Origin: Nocardia terrae
GTDB taxonomy: Bacteria; Actinomycetota; Actinomycetes; Mycobacteriales; Mycobacteriaceae
Length of the DNA stretch: 64,000 nucleotides
Assembly: GCF_009760405.1 (NCBI RefSeq)
Contig: NZ_WRPP01000004.1
Span: 620,001-684,000, forward strand
Direction of reading: 5' to 3'
Shown here: one piece after another, positions 32,675-41,345 of the stretch
Layout: every line of letters starts with the position of its first letter
How positions within the stretch are numbered: position 1 is the stretch's first letter
Notes under the pieces: model-generated
Database searches by the model: none
Seen by the model: only the letters and a program-made list of their open reading frames with translations
What the model was told of the DNA's origin: nothing
Program-made: the position numbers and the translations under genes

Positions 32675-33565
32675 ATGGACCGGGGAACAACGGCCGTCGT
32701 CACGGGCTCGACGAACGGCATCGGGGAAGCGATCGCACGACAGCTGGCCGCCGCCGGGGCGGAGGTGGTGCTGGTCGGACGGGACGAGGGGCGATTGGAC
32801 GCGGCGCGGGAGCGGATTCGGGCCGCCGTTCCCGGGGCCGAGCTGCGGGGCGAACTGGCCGACCTGTCACTGCTCGAGGATGTCCGGCTGCTCGCGGATC
32901 GCCTGCGGGACACCCGGATCGACATCCTGATCAGCAATGCGGCCGTCGTCGCCGACATCGCCGACCACACCTCGGAGGGGCTGCAGCGCACACTGGCCAT
33001 CAATCATCTTGCGCCGTACCTGCTTCTGCGCACCCTCGGTGAGAACCTCGCCGCCGCAGGGAAATCCGCGCGAGTGGTGGTGGTCGGCGCGTCACCGGCC
33101 GCCCTGCGCCGGGTCCCCGTCGATCTCGACGATCTGAGCTTCGAGAACGCGCGCGCCCTCGGATTCCCGCCCAGCTTCCGGCCTTTCGTCGCCTATGGGC
33201 GGACGAAGAACATGAACGCGATGTTCGTCTACAGCCTGGCCGAGTACCTCGCGGACACTGACGTGACCGTCACCGGCGCGCATCCGGGCATCATTCGGCA
33301 CACCGGGCTCGGGCGGGACTCCGCGCGCGGCCTGCTGCGGGCTTTCGGCTGGTCACAGTGGGTCAACCCGCTGCTGCCCGGTCCGGACGCCGGTGCGGAC
33401 ACCCCGGTGTGGCTGGCCACCGCGCCGGAGCTGGAGGGGGTGACCGGTCGATTCTTCGTGCGCCGCAAGGACGTTCCGACCGCGCCACACACCACCGATC
33501 CGGACCGCCGGGCCCGGCTGTGGGAGGAGAGTGCGCGGCTCACCGGATTGCCCGTCCGGAGTTAG
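32675..33565 (+). CDS. Short-chain dehydrogenase/reductase
   Basis: 296 residues from ATG 32675, chosen because GGGAG lies six bases before it; an ATG at 32663 would place that signal inside the gene. The Rossmann motif TGSTNGIGEAIARQL, the NAAV motif (ILISNAAVVAD), Ser region (VVVVGAS) and the YGRTK of the active site are present. It looks like the retinol-dehydrogenase/WWOX-like extended-C-terminal SDRs. The substrate is unknown. Its promoter is filled by the twin operators, so expression is probably induced by the ligand of the neighbouring TetR. Confidence 0.9.
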   Translation: MDRGTTAVVTGSTNGIGEAIARQLAAAGAEVVLVGRDEGRLDAARERIRAAVPGAELRGELADLSLLEDVRLLADRLRDTRIDILISNAAVVADIADHTSEGLQRTLAINHLAPYLLLRTLGENLAAAGKSARVVVVGASPAALRRVPVDLDDLSFENARALGFPPSFRPFVAYGRTKNMNAMFVYSLAEYLADTDVTVTGAHPGIIRHTGLGRDSARGLLRAFGWSQWVNPLLPGPDAGADTPVWLATAPELEGVTGRFFVRRKDVPTAPHTTDPDRRARLWEESARLTGLPVRS

Positions 33566-33657
33566 CTCCCTCGTCATCCGGGCATGGTCTCGGCCGGGAT
33601 CCCTCAGGCACAGCGGATTCCGGCAGAAGCGCGCCGGAATGGACGGGGTGGGGTCCG

Positions 33658-34386
33658 CTAGAAGATGTCGAGCGCGGGCGGCTGGGGAGCGCCGAGCGCG
33701 GGCGGGTCGGCCGGGGGTTCGGGGGCCGGTTTGGTCGCCACTACCAGGGCGTCGATGGCGTCGCGGTCCTCGGTGGGGCGATGCACGCGGTCGGCGATGC
33801 GAACGCGGATGTCGGGTTCGGCGGGGGCGAGGTCGGCGAGGATGTCGGCCGGGGTGAAGGTCAGGGCCGGATCCTGTTCGCCGCCATAGCCTTCCGTCAG
33901 GTTGAGGGTGTCATTGCCGATCACCAGCAGCGTGCCCTCGGGGGAGAGCATCTCGACGGCGTGGATCAGCAGGGCGCGGCGCTCGTCGGCGGGCAGGTGC
34001 ACGAAGGCGAGCAGGATCAGCTCGTACGGGCCGGTGATGTCGGCGGCGTCCAGCTCGGTGACGTTCGCGTGCACCCAGTGGATGCGCCCGCGCACCGAAC
34101 GCGAGAGCCGCGACGCGACGGTGCGGCCCTTGTCGATGCCGGTCTGGGAGAAGTCGACGGCGTCCACCTGCCAGCCGTGCGTGGCCAGCCACAGCGCGTT
34201 CCGGCCCTCGCCGCAGCCCAGATCCAGCGCCCGCGGCAGCTCCGGCCGCGGCTCGCCGATCCCGAACCCGCCGACCGGAAGCCGCCGCTCCAGCCCGAAC
34301 ACCTGCTCGACCACCGTCTCGTTCGGCGGCGCGCCCCACACCAATTCGGTCCCGGCGTAGTGCTCGTCCCATTCGGCGGCATCCAT
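33658..34386 (-). CDS. Class I SAM-dependent methyltransferase
   Basis: 242 residues from ATG 34386 (MDAAEWDEHYAGTELVWG); upstream in-frame codons read through a hairpin and are rejected. The SAM-binding motif I is RALDLGCGEGRNALWLATHG, followed by VDAVDFSQTGIDKG (motif II) and LILLAFVHLPADERRALL. The fold resembles TehB/thiopurine-type small methyltransferases. The C-terminal 25 residues are Pro/Ala-rich. The substrate is not predictable. It is convergent with the SDR gene. Confidence 0.88.
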   Translation of the reverse strand: MDAAEWDEHYAGTELVWGAPPNETVVEQVFGLERRLPVGGFGIGEPRPELPRALDLGCGEGRNALWLATHGWQVDAVDFSQTGIDKGRTVASRLSRSVRGRIHWVHANVTELDAADITGPYELILLAFVHLPADERRALLIHAVEMLSPEGTLLVIGNDTLNLTEGYGGEQDPALTFTPADILADLAPAEPDIRVRIADRVHRPTEDRDAIDALVVATKPAPEPPADPPALGAPQPPALDIF

Positions 34387-34433
34387 GAGCACGAGTCTAG
34401 AAGTCGGCTCGGCAGCGTCTCGGGCCGCGCAGA

Positions 34434-34474
34434 CGACTCGGCCGCGAACTCGAGGGGAGTTCGCGGCCGAGTCG
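34434..34474 (-). terminator. Perfect 18-bp hairpin upstream of the methyltransferase gene
   Basis: CGACTCGGCCGCGAACTC (34434-34451) pairs with 34457-34474 around GAGGG. It lies downstream of the DUF4185 gene and the tandem array on the minus strand, so it probably ends the DUF4185 transcript before the methyltransferase gene. Confidence 0.75.
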
Positions 34475-34516
34475 AACCACGACATCGTGGGCGCAGCCCC
34501 CTGGATCGACTCGGGG

Positions 34517-34772
34517 TGCGGGGCGGAGCCCCCCGGGTCACAAGGGGTCTCAAGGGCTTGCCCTCGGGAGTCCTGAGGTTGGTGCGGGGCGGAGCCCGGG
34601 GTCGCAAGGGTTTCAGGGGCTTGCCCTCGGGAGTCCTGAGGTTGGTGCGGGGCGGAGCCCGGGGTCGCAAGGGTCTCAGGGGCTTGCCCTTGCGAGTCCC
34701 GAGGTTGGTGCGAGACGGGCCCGGGGGCGCAAGGAGTTTCAGGGGCTTGCCCCTGAGAGTCCCGAGAGTTGG
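34517..34772. repeat. Four-unit tandem array of about 63-66 bp
   Basis: Units start at 34517, 34583, 34646 and 34709. Each opens TGCGGGGCGGAGCCC, continues with a CGCAAGGG segment, TCAGGGGCTTGCCC and closes with GAGTCCTGAGGTTGG. Units 2 and 3 are nearly identical and 63 bp long; unit 4 is the most diverged. The array directly abuts the stop of the DUF4185 gene. No spacers or CRISPR features are present. Confidence 0.9.
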
Positions 34773-35879
34773 TTACAGCGTCGTGTGCATGAGGATCACG
34801 TTGTACTGGCTGTGGACCGTGGTCAGGAAGTACAGGTCACGGCCGGTTTGGTACGGGAAGATGTAGGGCGCGTAGGCCGTCGGCAGTTCCCGGGTGTCGA
34901 TCAGGACCGAGGGCGCGCTCCACGGACCCTCGGGGCTGGGCGAGGTGTACATGACCACCGAGTTCGAGGGATCAGTGGTGAGCGCGATGTACTGGCCCAG
35001 GTAGTCGTTCCACTGCACGGACAGTTCGGAGACGCCGCCGCCGATGACCGGCTGCGCCGCGTTCACGTCCTTCTGCCACTTGCCGCCGTCCCAGTATTCG
35101 TACGCGCCCAGGTCGGTGACGCCCGCCTCGGGCACGCGGGCCACGAAAGCCGGGTGGTTGCGGCCGGATTCGGTGCCGAACTCGTAGAGGAACCCGTCGC
35201 GTTTGACGAAGGCGTTCATCTGGAAGTTGGAGTTGCCGCCGTCGTCCGGGCGACGCGTGGCAGGCAGCTCCACCCAGTTCTCGCCGTTGTCGCCGGAGAC
35301 CGCGAGGCTGGAGTAGTTGGTGGTCCACTGGCCCGGCTCGTCCCAGCTCTTGACCGACATGAGGCTCAGGAACTGGGTGCCGCCCACCGAGATGCCCGCG
35401 GTCGGGATGCGGCTGATCTCGATGAAGGGGATCTTCGGGCTGGGGATGAGATCGCGGGCCTGGCCGAAGATGTCGCGCACCTGCGAGTCGAAGAAGATGC
35501 CGTTGGACGGGTTCTGGGTGTGTGAGCGCAGCAGGATGTTCGAGCGCCACGCCCAGGTGCTGCCGACCAGCAGGTTGGGCAGGCCGAGCCCGGCGGTGTC
35601 ACCGAAAGTGGTGAGCATTTCGCCGTTTCCGTTGTCCCACATGATGCCGAGGTCGGTGCCGAGCACGTTGTAGTTCTCGGTGTGGTTGGGGCTGGCCATG
35701 CCGGTGACCTGGAAGACCGCCTTGGTACGGCCGGGCAGCTGAGGTAGGCCATTGGTGCCGTTGAGCACCGGAATCGGGTTGATCGCGTTGGGGTTGGCTG
35801 CGGCCGGTGTTGTCACGGTAAGGAGCAAGGCCGTGGCGCCTGCGACAGTGGACAGCAGCAGGGGGGCGGCTTTTCTCAA
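34773..35879 (-). CDS. Secreted DUF4185 domain protein
   Basis: 368 residues if the start is TTG 35879 (L/M-RKAAPLLLSTVAGATALL), with GGAGG ten bases upstream; a longer frame to 35945 has no binding site. A signal peptide ends near TTPAAAN. The remainder is a beta-propeller-like domain typical of DUF4185: TDLGIMWDNGNGEMLTTFGDT, WRSNILLRS, SGDNGENW, SVQWNDYLGQYIALTT and a closing LTTVHSQYNVILMHTTL. Related proteins are extracellular and some are carbohydrate-acting; recent work in mycobacteria ties DUF4185 members to arabinan cleavage, so an endo-arabinanase role is possible but not shown here. A tandem array follows its stop. Confidence 0.88.
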   Translation of the reverse strand: MRKAAPLLLSTVAGATALLLTVTTPAAANPNAINPIPVLNGTNGLPQLPGRTKAVFQVTGMASPNHTENYNVLGTDLGIMWDNGNGEMLTTFGDTAGLGLPNLLVGSTWAWRSNILLRSHTQNPSNGIFFDSQVRDIFGQARDLIPSPKIPFIEISRIPTAGISVGGTQFLSLMSVKSWDEPGQWTTNYSSLAVSGDNGENWVELPATRRPDDGGNSNFQMNAFVKRDGFLYEFGTESGRNHPAFVARVPEAGVTDLGAYEYWDGGKWQKDVNAAQPVIGGGVSELSVQWNDYLGQYIALTTDPSNSVVMYTSPSPEGPWSAPSVLIDTRELPTAYAPYIFPYQTGRDLYFLTTVHSQYNVILMHTTL

Positions 35880-36035
35880 TGCGGTGCGTCCTCCGGGTCT
35901 CGCCGAATAATGCGCGGACCACACCGTATGTGACGGGCCGCACAATGCGTTCGACTCGTTGGCAAAGTGTGAAAATGCTAACAGCGATACCCTGAAACTG
36001 GGGCTTGCACGGCGGATTGTTTGCCGTGAATTGGC

Positions 36036-36794
36036 TTACATCTCTTTTTTGCCGCCGCTCAGCGCCTGCCGGATGATGAGCGGCAGCTGGGTCGCGCGCT
36101 CGACCGCCAGGGTCCGCCGGATCGAGGCGTGCCAGCTGCGGTCGAACAGCTTCTTGGCGCTCGCCACCGCGTGCGGGGAACGGGTCGCGATCCGGTCGGC
36201 CAGCTTCTCGGCGGCGGCCCGCGGGTCCGCGGTGACCTCGGTGACCAGGCCGATGCGTTCGGCGTAGTCGGCGTCGACCGGGTCGGCGGTCATGGTGAGC
36301 AGCAGCGCCTGGTCGATGCCGATGAGCCGGGACAGGGTGGCCGCGCCCGTCATGTCCGGGATCAGCCCGTGCTTGGCCTCCATCACCGAGAATTCGGAAT
36401 CCGGTGTGACGAAACGGAAATCGGCGGCCAGCGCGATCTGCAGCCCGCCGCCGTAGCAGCGGCCGTGCACCACCGCGATCACCGGCTGCGGCAGTCGCCG
36501 CCACGCCCAGCACGCCTCCTGGAAGGTATTGGTGCCGCGCCACGGCAGCGGGATGAAGTTGCGCACCACGTCGAGCGGATTGCCCATGGCCTTGGCGACA
36601 TCCAGGCCGGAGCTGAAGCTGGGGCCGTTGCCGGACAGGATGACCGCGCGGATGTCGGAGCGTTTCCCGATGATCCCGGCGACCCGCACCAGCTCGTTCA
36701 GCATCTCGATGGTCAGGCCGTTGTGCTTGTCGGGCCGGTCCAGGGCGACGTAGGCGCGGTTGCCGTCGAAGGTCAGGGAAACGTTGTGGCTCAC
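36036..36794 (-). CDS. Enoyl-CoA hydratase/isomerase (crotonase) family protein
   Basis: 252 residues from GTG 36794 with AAGGAAG eight bases upstream. Crotonase oxyanion-hole segments are SGNGPSFSSGLDVAKAM and VVHGRCYGGGLQIALAADFRF. The usual first catalytic Glu position is not Glu; instead IPDMTGAATLSRLIG offers an Asp, as in dienoyl-CoA isomerase-like crotonases, so double-bond shifting is more likely than hydration. It starts nine bases after the stop of the alpha/beta hydrolase, forming an operon. Confidence 0.9.
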   Translation of the reverse strand: MSHNVSLTFDGNRAYVALDRPDKHNGLTIEMLNELVRVAGIIGKRSDIRAVILSGNGPSFSSGLDVAKAMGNPLDVVRNFIPLPWRGTNTFQEACWAWRRLPQPVIAVVHGRCYGGGLQIALAADFRFVTPDSEFSVMEAKHGLIPDMTGAATLSRLIGIDQALLLTMTADPVDADYAERIGLVTEVTADPRAAAEKLADRIATRSPHAVASAKKLFDRSWHASIRRTLAVERATQLPLIIRQALSGGKKEM

Positions 36795-36803
36795 GGTTCT
36801 TCC

Positions 36804-37583
36804 TTATCCGAGCTGGTCCAGGAGCAGACGCGCGCAGCCGGCCGGGTCGTCGTAGAAGGGCGTGTGGCCGCTGCCGTGCAGGGTGACGTGCCGTGCGCCG
36901 GGCAGTTCCGCGCGGGCGCGCCGGGACTGGGTGGCGTACGTGAGCAGAATGTCACGATTGCCCCAGGCGATGGTGATCGGGATGTCGCCGAAGGCGGTGC
37001 GGTCGGGGAGCCGGTAGCCGGTGAAGGAGGCCAGCGCGGCGTCGAAGCCGGTCGCGCCGAGCAGGCCCTCGACGGTGTCCACGGCCACCTGGGGCTCGAC
37101 GGCCCACGGTTTGCCGAACACCAGCCCGAGGAAAGTGGAACGGCCGACGGTATTTCCGAGCAGGGTCCCGACGGCGGGGTGCAGCACCTTGGTGAGTTGT
37201 TTGGCGCGCCCGAGCGCCTGCTGGCACCAGACGCGGCCCGCGGTGTCCCAGAACCCGATGGGCGAGTAGGCGGTGGCCGAGCGGGCCAGCCCGCGCGCGG
37301 CCAGGTCCAGCACGATGCCGCCGCCCATGGAATTGCCTGCCAGATGCGGATTTTCGATGCCCTCCGCGGCGAGGAAGTCGACCAGCGCGTCGGCCAGGGT
37401 GGTGACGGTGGTGTTCGTCAGCGGTTCGCTGCCGCCGAAGCCGGGCAGGTCCACCGCGATCACGTCGAAGGATTCGGCCAGCGTGGGAATGATCGGCTCC
37501 CACACCTGCCAGCGACTGCCCACACCGTGGACCAGCACGAGCGGATCTCCGCTACCGGCGCGATGGTGATTCAACTTCGTCAT
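36804..37583 (-). CDS. Alpha/beta hydrolase upstream of the crotonase
   Basis: 259 residues from ATG 37583 with GGGGAG six bases upstream; a long N-terminal extension in the same frame is arginine-rich and rejected. It is a canonical fold: LVLVHGVGSRWQVW, DLPGFGGSEP, nucleophile Ser in HLAGNSMGGGIVLDLAARG, acid in ITIAWGNRDILL, His in LHGSGHTPFYDDP. It resembles MhpC/BphD-type C-C hydrolases and epoxide-hydrolase-like enzymes; the substrate is unknown. Being coupled to a crotonase, it may release or process an acyl or cleavage product. Confidence 0.9.
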   Translation of the reverse strand: MTKLNHHRAGSGDPLVLVHGVGSRWQVWEPIIPTLAESFDVIAVDLPGFGGSEPLTNTTVTTLADALVDFLAAEGIENPHLAGNSMGGGIVLDLAARGLARSATAYSPIGFWDTAGRVWCQQALGRAKQLTKVLHPAVGTLLGNTVGRSTFLGLVFGKPWAVEPQVAVDTVEGLLGATGFDAALASFTGYRLPDRTAFGDIPITIAWGNRDILLTYATQSRRARAELPGARHVTLHGSGHTPFYDDPAGCARLLLDQLG

Positions 37584-37750
37584 TGCCGCTCCCCATGACT
37601 CGATCCCTGCGGGTCTCACCCTAATGTGCGCTGTCGGCGTAGCCGTCCTCAATCCTGCGCACGGCCGGAGCGAAGGCGGAGGTACGCCTACAGTCGTTGA
37701 CGTGTCGCCAACAGGCGGGAAATGCTGGTCCCGGCGGTACGATAAAAGGT

Positions 37751-37975
37751 ATGGCAACCCGGAAAGTGACGCTGTCGCTGGACGAGGCGGCCTGGTCCTA
37801 TGCACAGGATGCCGCCGCCCGCGCGGGCATGTCGCCCTCGGCGTGGATCTCCCGCGCCGCGCGTCGCGAGGCCGTGCGGCTGGGTTTCGGCCCGGTGCAG
37901 GACCCGGTCGAACTCGCCGCGGCCGACGAGGCGGAAATACTGGCCGCCGAGAAGGAGCTGCGTGCGCAAGGGTGA
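37751..37975 (+). CDS. Antitoxin of a MazEF-type module (ribbon-helix-helix-like)
   Basis: 74 residues from ATG 37751. The short N-terminal strand MATRKVTLSLDEAAWSYAQ followed by AARAGMSPSAWISRAARREAV is a typical ribbon-helix-helix DNA-binding domain; the acidic C-terminus (PVELAAADEAEILAAEKELRAQG) is typical of the toxin-binding part. The gene overlaps the toxin by 14 bases. It should neutralise the toxin and repress its own promoter. Confidence 0.82.
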   Translation: MATRKVTLSLDEAAWSYAQDAAARAGMSPSAWISRAARREAVRLGFGPVQDPVELAAADEAEILAAEKELRAQG

Positions 37976-38258
37976 ACTCTGGGTCTATCACCCACACGGC
38001 ACCACCCGCACCCGCACCATCATTCTCATCTCGAGCGACGGCATCAACGAATCGCCGCGACCCTGGCTGATCGCGGCCGAGGTCGAGGCCGAGGATCCGC
38101 GTGACATTCTCGCGGTCCCGATTCCCGGCCACGGCTGGGTGCACGCCGGCAATCTGGGCCGTATCTATCGCGGCTGGCTGGACGAGCGGATCGCCGTGGT
38201 CGACAGCGAGACCGCCGAGCGAATCGACACAGCGCTGCGCGCCGCCATGGATCTGTGA
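37962..38258 (+). CDS. MazF/PemK-like toxin
   Basis: 98 residues from GTG 37962 with AAGGAG six bases upstream, inside the antitoxin gene. The N-terminus VRKGELWVYHPHGTTRTRT matches the RG(E/D)(I/L)W start of MazF/PemK endoribonucleases; the middle strand LAVPIPGHGWVHAGNLGRI and the C-terminal helix ERIDTALRAAM fit the fold. The classic ‘RP.LV.S’ strand is modified (RTIILISSDG). By family, it cleaves mRNA at short motifs when freed from antitoxin. Confidence 0.8.
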   Translation: MRKGELWVYHPHGTTRTRTIILISSDGINESPRPWLIAAEVEAEDPRDILAVPIPGHGWVHAGNLGRIYRGWLDERIAVVDSETAERIDTALRAAMDL

Positions 38259-38307
38259 GATCGTGCCTGCGGCAGTTTTCGTCTAGTCATTGAGAGTCGA
38301 GGCACCA

Positions 38308-38646
38308 GTGCGCCTTTCCTTCGTCGCCGCTGCGCTCGTCGCGCTCCCCTTGCTGGCCGCGTGCGGTGGCGGTGGTGGCAGCGACAAGCCCGCGGAGATC
38401 ACCCAGGCCGATGTGTCCAAATCGCTGCAGACCGGCGGTCTGGACGCCAAGACAGCCGACTGCTCCGCGAAAATCTTTGTGGAGCAGGGTATCTCACAGG
38501 ACGGTTTGCGCCGCATGCTCAAGAGTGACACCAAGTCGGGTGTCGTCCCGGATGCGCAGTCGGCCGGGCTGAGCAAGGACGACACGGACAAGATGCAGGC
38601 CGCGGCCATGAAGATCATCAGCTCCTGCATGCAGGCCAATCACTAG
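38308..38646 (+). CDS. Small secreted lipoprotein (tandem paralogue 1)
   Basis: 112 residues from GTG 38308 with GAGG six bases upstream. The signal VRLSFVAAALVALPLLAAC ends in the lipobox LLAAC, followed by a Gly/Ser linker. The mature domain contains two conserved Cys, in TADCSAKIFVEQGISQDGLRRM and IISSCMQ, probably a disulfide. The next gene encodes a clear paralogue. The function is unknown; a surface lipoprotein anchored to the outer leaflet of the plasma membrane. Confidence 0.8.
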   Translation: MRLSFVAAALVALPLLAACGGGGGSDKPAEITQADVSKSLQTGGLDAKTADCSAKIFVEQGISQDGLRRMLKSDTKSGVVPDAQSAGLSKDDTDKMQAAAMKIISSCMQANH

Positions 38647-38723
38647 TCCCTTGTTAACCCTCCGGTGCCGGTGTGCAATTTCTGAATCGACCGGGATCGT
38701 CCCGGCACTCGGGAGGGATCACA

Positions 38724-39158
38724 ATGCGGAAGTCCGTTGTCGTGGTGGCGCTGTGCGCGCTGCCCCTTTTGTCCGCCTGCAGCAATAGTCAGCAGGCGGC
38801 CACGCCCACACCCACCGCGCCTACCTCGGCCGTCGTGGCCGCACCGAGCACGACCGTGTCCGGTATGCCCACCACGGCTCCGGGCGGCAGCGGCGCACCG
38901 GGCGGCAGCGCGAGCCCGGGTAACGGCCTGACGGCCGAGCAGATCTCGAAAGCCTTGCAGGACAAGGGCAAGCTCAGCCAGGCGACCGCGGACTGCGTCG
39001 CCGACATCTACATCCAAGAGGGCCTGTCCGACAGCGGTATTCAGAAGATCATCGACAGCGCCAACGGCACCAACCCGGCCAAGGTGAGCCTCGGCAGCGA
39101 CGACCTCATCAAGGCGGGGAAGGCCACCAAGCGGATCGCGACCGAGTGCACGAAGTAG
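38724..39158 (+). CDS. Small secreted lipoprotein (tandem paralogue 2)
   Basis: 144 residues from ATG 38724 with GGGAGGG nine bases upstream. The lipobox is LLSAC, then a Thr/Pro/Gly-rich linker of about 50 residues and the same mature domain as the upstream gene: LTAEQISKALQDKGKLS, TADCVADIYIQEGLSDSGIQKI and a terminal ATECTK. The two Cys align with those of the first copy. A strong terminator follows 12 bases after the stop. Confidence 0.82.
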   Translation: MRKSVVVVALCALPLLSACSNSQQAATPTPTAPTSAVVAAPSTTVSGMPTTAPGGSGAPGGSASPGNGLTAEQISKALQDKGKLSQATADCVADIYIQEGLSDSGIQKIIDSANGTNPAKVSLGSDDLIKAGKATKRIATECTK

Positions 39159-39170
39159 CGCCCTGACATG

Positions 39171-39206
39171 CGAAAAGCCCCCGCTCGCAGGAGTGGGGGC
39201 TTTTCG
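39171..39206 (+). terminator. Terminator after the lipoprotein pair
   Basis: A 16-bp stem (CGAAAAGCCCCCGCTC, one G-T pair) with loop GCAG, ending in CTTTTCGCTTT. It separates the lipoprotein genes from the convergent tRNA-Gly. Confidence 0.9.
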
Positions 39207-39211
39207 CTTTG

Positions 39212-39282
39212 AGCCGATGACGGGAATCGAACCCGCGCTACCTGCTTGGGAAGCAGGAGTTCTACCATTGAACTACATCGGC
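39212..39282 (-). tRNA. tRNA-Gly (anticodon CCC)
   Basis: A 71-base cloverleaf on the minus strand: acceptor GCCGATG/CATCGGC, D arm GTTC/GAAC, anticodon arm CCTGC-TTCCCAA-GCAGG with anticodon CCC and a normal U33, and T arm GCGGG-TTCGATT-CCCGT (one G-T pair). The discriminator base is T/U and CCA is not encoded. Confidence 0.95.
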
Positions 39283-39584
39283 AGCGTCTTACTCGCGCTC
39301 GCGACTCTATCAGACCCGCTGTGACCCGATGCAACTCTTTACCGTTCCCCCTGGTCCGGCTCGGGTTTTCCGATCGTGGGGCGGCGCATCCGTGATCAGG
39401 TCCGCGCGTCGGGCGCGGCGCGCCGAAGATCGCGGGGTTCTTTCGCCGAAGCACCGAGTTTCGATTACGCGCGGTCGTAGACTGTGCTCCGGGTCGAAAA
39501 CCCGTCCACCACAAGTAGTTTGGATGCGCTGAACGTTTGCTGGCGCGCGCTCAGTGCTTCCTGCTCGGCGGTCGAGGAGGACGT

Positions 39585-41330
39585 ATGACCGCGGTGCCCG
39601 CTCGTGAATTGCCCGAGCTCGAACCCGTGCGGCCTTATCCGCGGCGAATGGGCCCCAAGGGGTCCTTCCTGTGGAAGGCGCTCACCACCACCGATCCCAA
39701 GGTGCTCGGGATCATGTACATGTTCACGGCCATCACGTTCTTCCTGGTCGGCGGCTTGATGGCGCTGCTGATGCGAGTGGAGCTGGCCCGCCCGGGCATG
39801 CAGTTCCTGTCACCCGAGCAGTTCAATCAGCTGTTCACCATGCACGGCACGATCATGTTGCTGTTCTATGCGACGCCGATCGTCTTCGGGTTTGCCAATG
39901 CGATACTGCCCCTGCAGATCGGCGCCCCGGACGTGGCGTTTCCGCGATTGAACGCGCTGAGCTACTGGATGTACCTGTTCGGCGCGACCATGGCCACCGC
40001 CGGATTCATCACCCCGGGCGGGGCCGCGGACTTCGGCTGGACCGCCTACATGCCGCTGGCCGAGCACGTCCCGGGCATCGGCGCGGACCTGTGGGTCATG
40101 GGTCTGGTGGTCTCCGGCGTGGGCACGATCCTCAGCGGGGTCAATTTCGTCACCACCGTGGCCTGTCTGCGTGCTCCCGGCATGACCATGTGGCGGATGC
40201 CCATCTTCACCTGGAACATCATGGTGACCAGTGTGCTTGTGCTGCTGGTGTTTCCGATTCTGGCCGCGGCGCTCATGGCGATCGAGTACGACCGGCACCT
40301 GGGCGGCCACATCTACGACGCCTCCAATGGCGGCGCGATTCTGTGGCAGCACCTGTTCTGGTATTTCGGCCATCCGGAGGTGTACATCATCGCGTTGCCG
40401 TTCTTCGGCATCGTGACCGAGATCTTCCCGGTGTTCAGTCGCAAGCCGCTGTTCGGTTACACGACCCTGGTCTATGCGACGCTGGCGATCGCCGGCCTGT
40501 CGGTCGCGGTGTGGGCGCACCACATGTATGCGACGGGTTCGGTTCTGCTGCCGTTCTTCTCGTTCATGACCTTCCTCATCGCGGTCCCGACCGGTGTGAA
40601 GTTCTTCAACTGGATCGGCACCATGTGGCGCGGTCAGCTCACCTTCGAGACGCCGATGCTGTGGGCGGTCGGCTTCCTGGTGACCTTCCTGTTCGGCGGT
40701 CTGTCCGGGGTCGTCCTGGCTTCCCCGCCGCTGGACTTCCATGTGTCGGACACGTATTTCGTTGTGGCGCACTTCCATTACGTGCTTTTCGGAACGATCG
40801 TGTTCGCCACCTTCGCGGGCGTCTATTTCTGGTTCCCGAAGATGACCGGTCGCCTGCTCGACGAACGGCTGGGCAAACTGCACTTCTGGACCACGTTCAT
40901 CGGCTTCCACACCACGTTCCTGGTGCAGCACTGGCTGGGCAATATGGGTATGCCGCGTCGCTACGCGGACTATCTGCCCAGCGACGGATTCACCACGTTG
41001 AACACCATTTCCACGATCGGTTCGTTCATTCTCGGGTTCTCGATGATCACGTTCGTCTGGAATGTCTTCAAGAGCTACCGCTACGGCGAAATCGTGACCG
41101 TGGACGATCCGTGGGGCTACGGCAACTCCCTCGAATGGGCGACTTCCTGTCCGCCGCCCCGGCACAACTTCTACGAACTCCCGCGCATCCGCTCCGAGCG
41201 ACCGGCCTTCGAACTGCACTATCCGCACATGGTCGAGCGCATGCGCGCCGAGGCGCACGCGACATGGGGTCTGCGCAAGCCGAAGCAGGTCACCGAGACC
41301 GGGCCAGTCGATTCGCCGACCGAACATTGA
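39585..41330 (+). CDS. ctaD: Cytochrome c oxidase subunit I (aa3-type)
   Basis: 581 residues from ATG 39585, with GAGGAGGACGT giving a strong binding site; the upstream in-frame ATG is not used. Twelve helices are visible. Metal ligands: the heme a His in TMHGTIMLLFY, the Cu-B His-x-x-x-Tyr in WYFGHPEVYIIALP, the His pair in VWAHHMYATG, and the a/a3 His pair in VAHFHYVLFG. It is the catalytic subunit that reduces oxygen and pumps protons, in the cytochrome bcc-aa3 supercomplex of actinobacteria. No other oxidase subunit is adjacent, which is usual for these organisms. dcd follows 15 bases later. Confidence 0.97.
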   Translation: MTAVPARELPELEPVRPYPRRMGPKGSFLWKALTTTDPKVLGIMYMFTAITFFLVGGLMALLMRVELARPGMQFLSPEQFNQLFTMHGTIMLLFYATPIVFGFANAILPLQIGAPDVAFPRLNALSYWMYLFGATMATAGFITPGGAADFGWTAYMPLAEHVPGIGADLWVMGLVVSGVGTILSGVNFVTTVACLRAPGMTMWRMPIFTWNIMVTSVLVLLVFPILAAALMAIEYDRHLGGHIYDASNGGAILWQHLFWYFGHPEVYIIALPFFGIVTEIFPVFSRKPLFGYTTLVYATLAIAGLSVAVWAHHMYATGSVLLPFFSFMTFLIAVPTGVKFFNWIGTMWRGQLTFETPMLWAVGFLVTFLFGGLSGVVLASPPLDFHVSDTYFVVAHFHYVLFGTIVFATFAGVYFWFPKMTGRLLDERLGKLHFWTTFIGFHTTFLVQHWLGNMGMPRRYADYLPSDGFTTLNTISTIGSFILGFSMITFVWNVFKSYRYGEIVTVDDPWGYGNSLEWATSCPPPRHNFYELPRIRSERPAFELHYPHMVERMRAEAHATWGLRKPKQVTETGPVDSPTEH

Positions 41331-41345
41331 CATACGCTCTAGCCC

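Noticed and set aside
34517..34772. CRISPR array
   Set aside because: Units are contiguous with no unique spacers, and no cas genes occur in the window.
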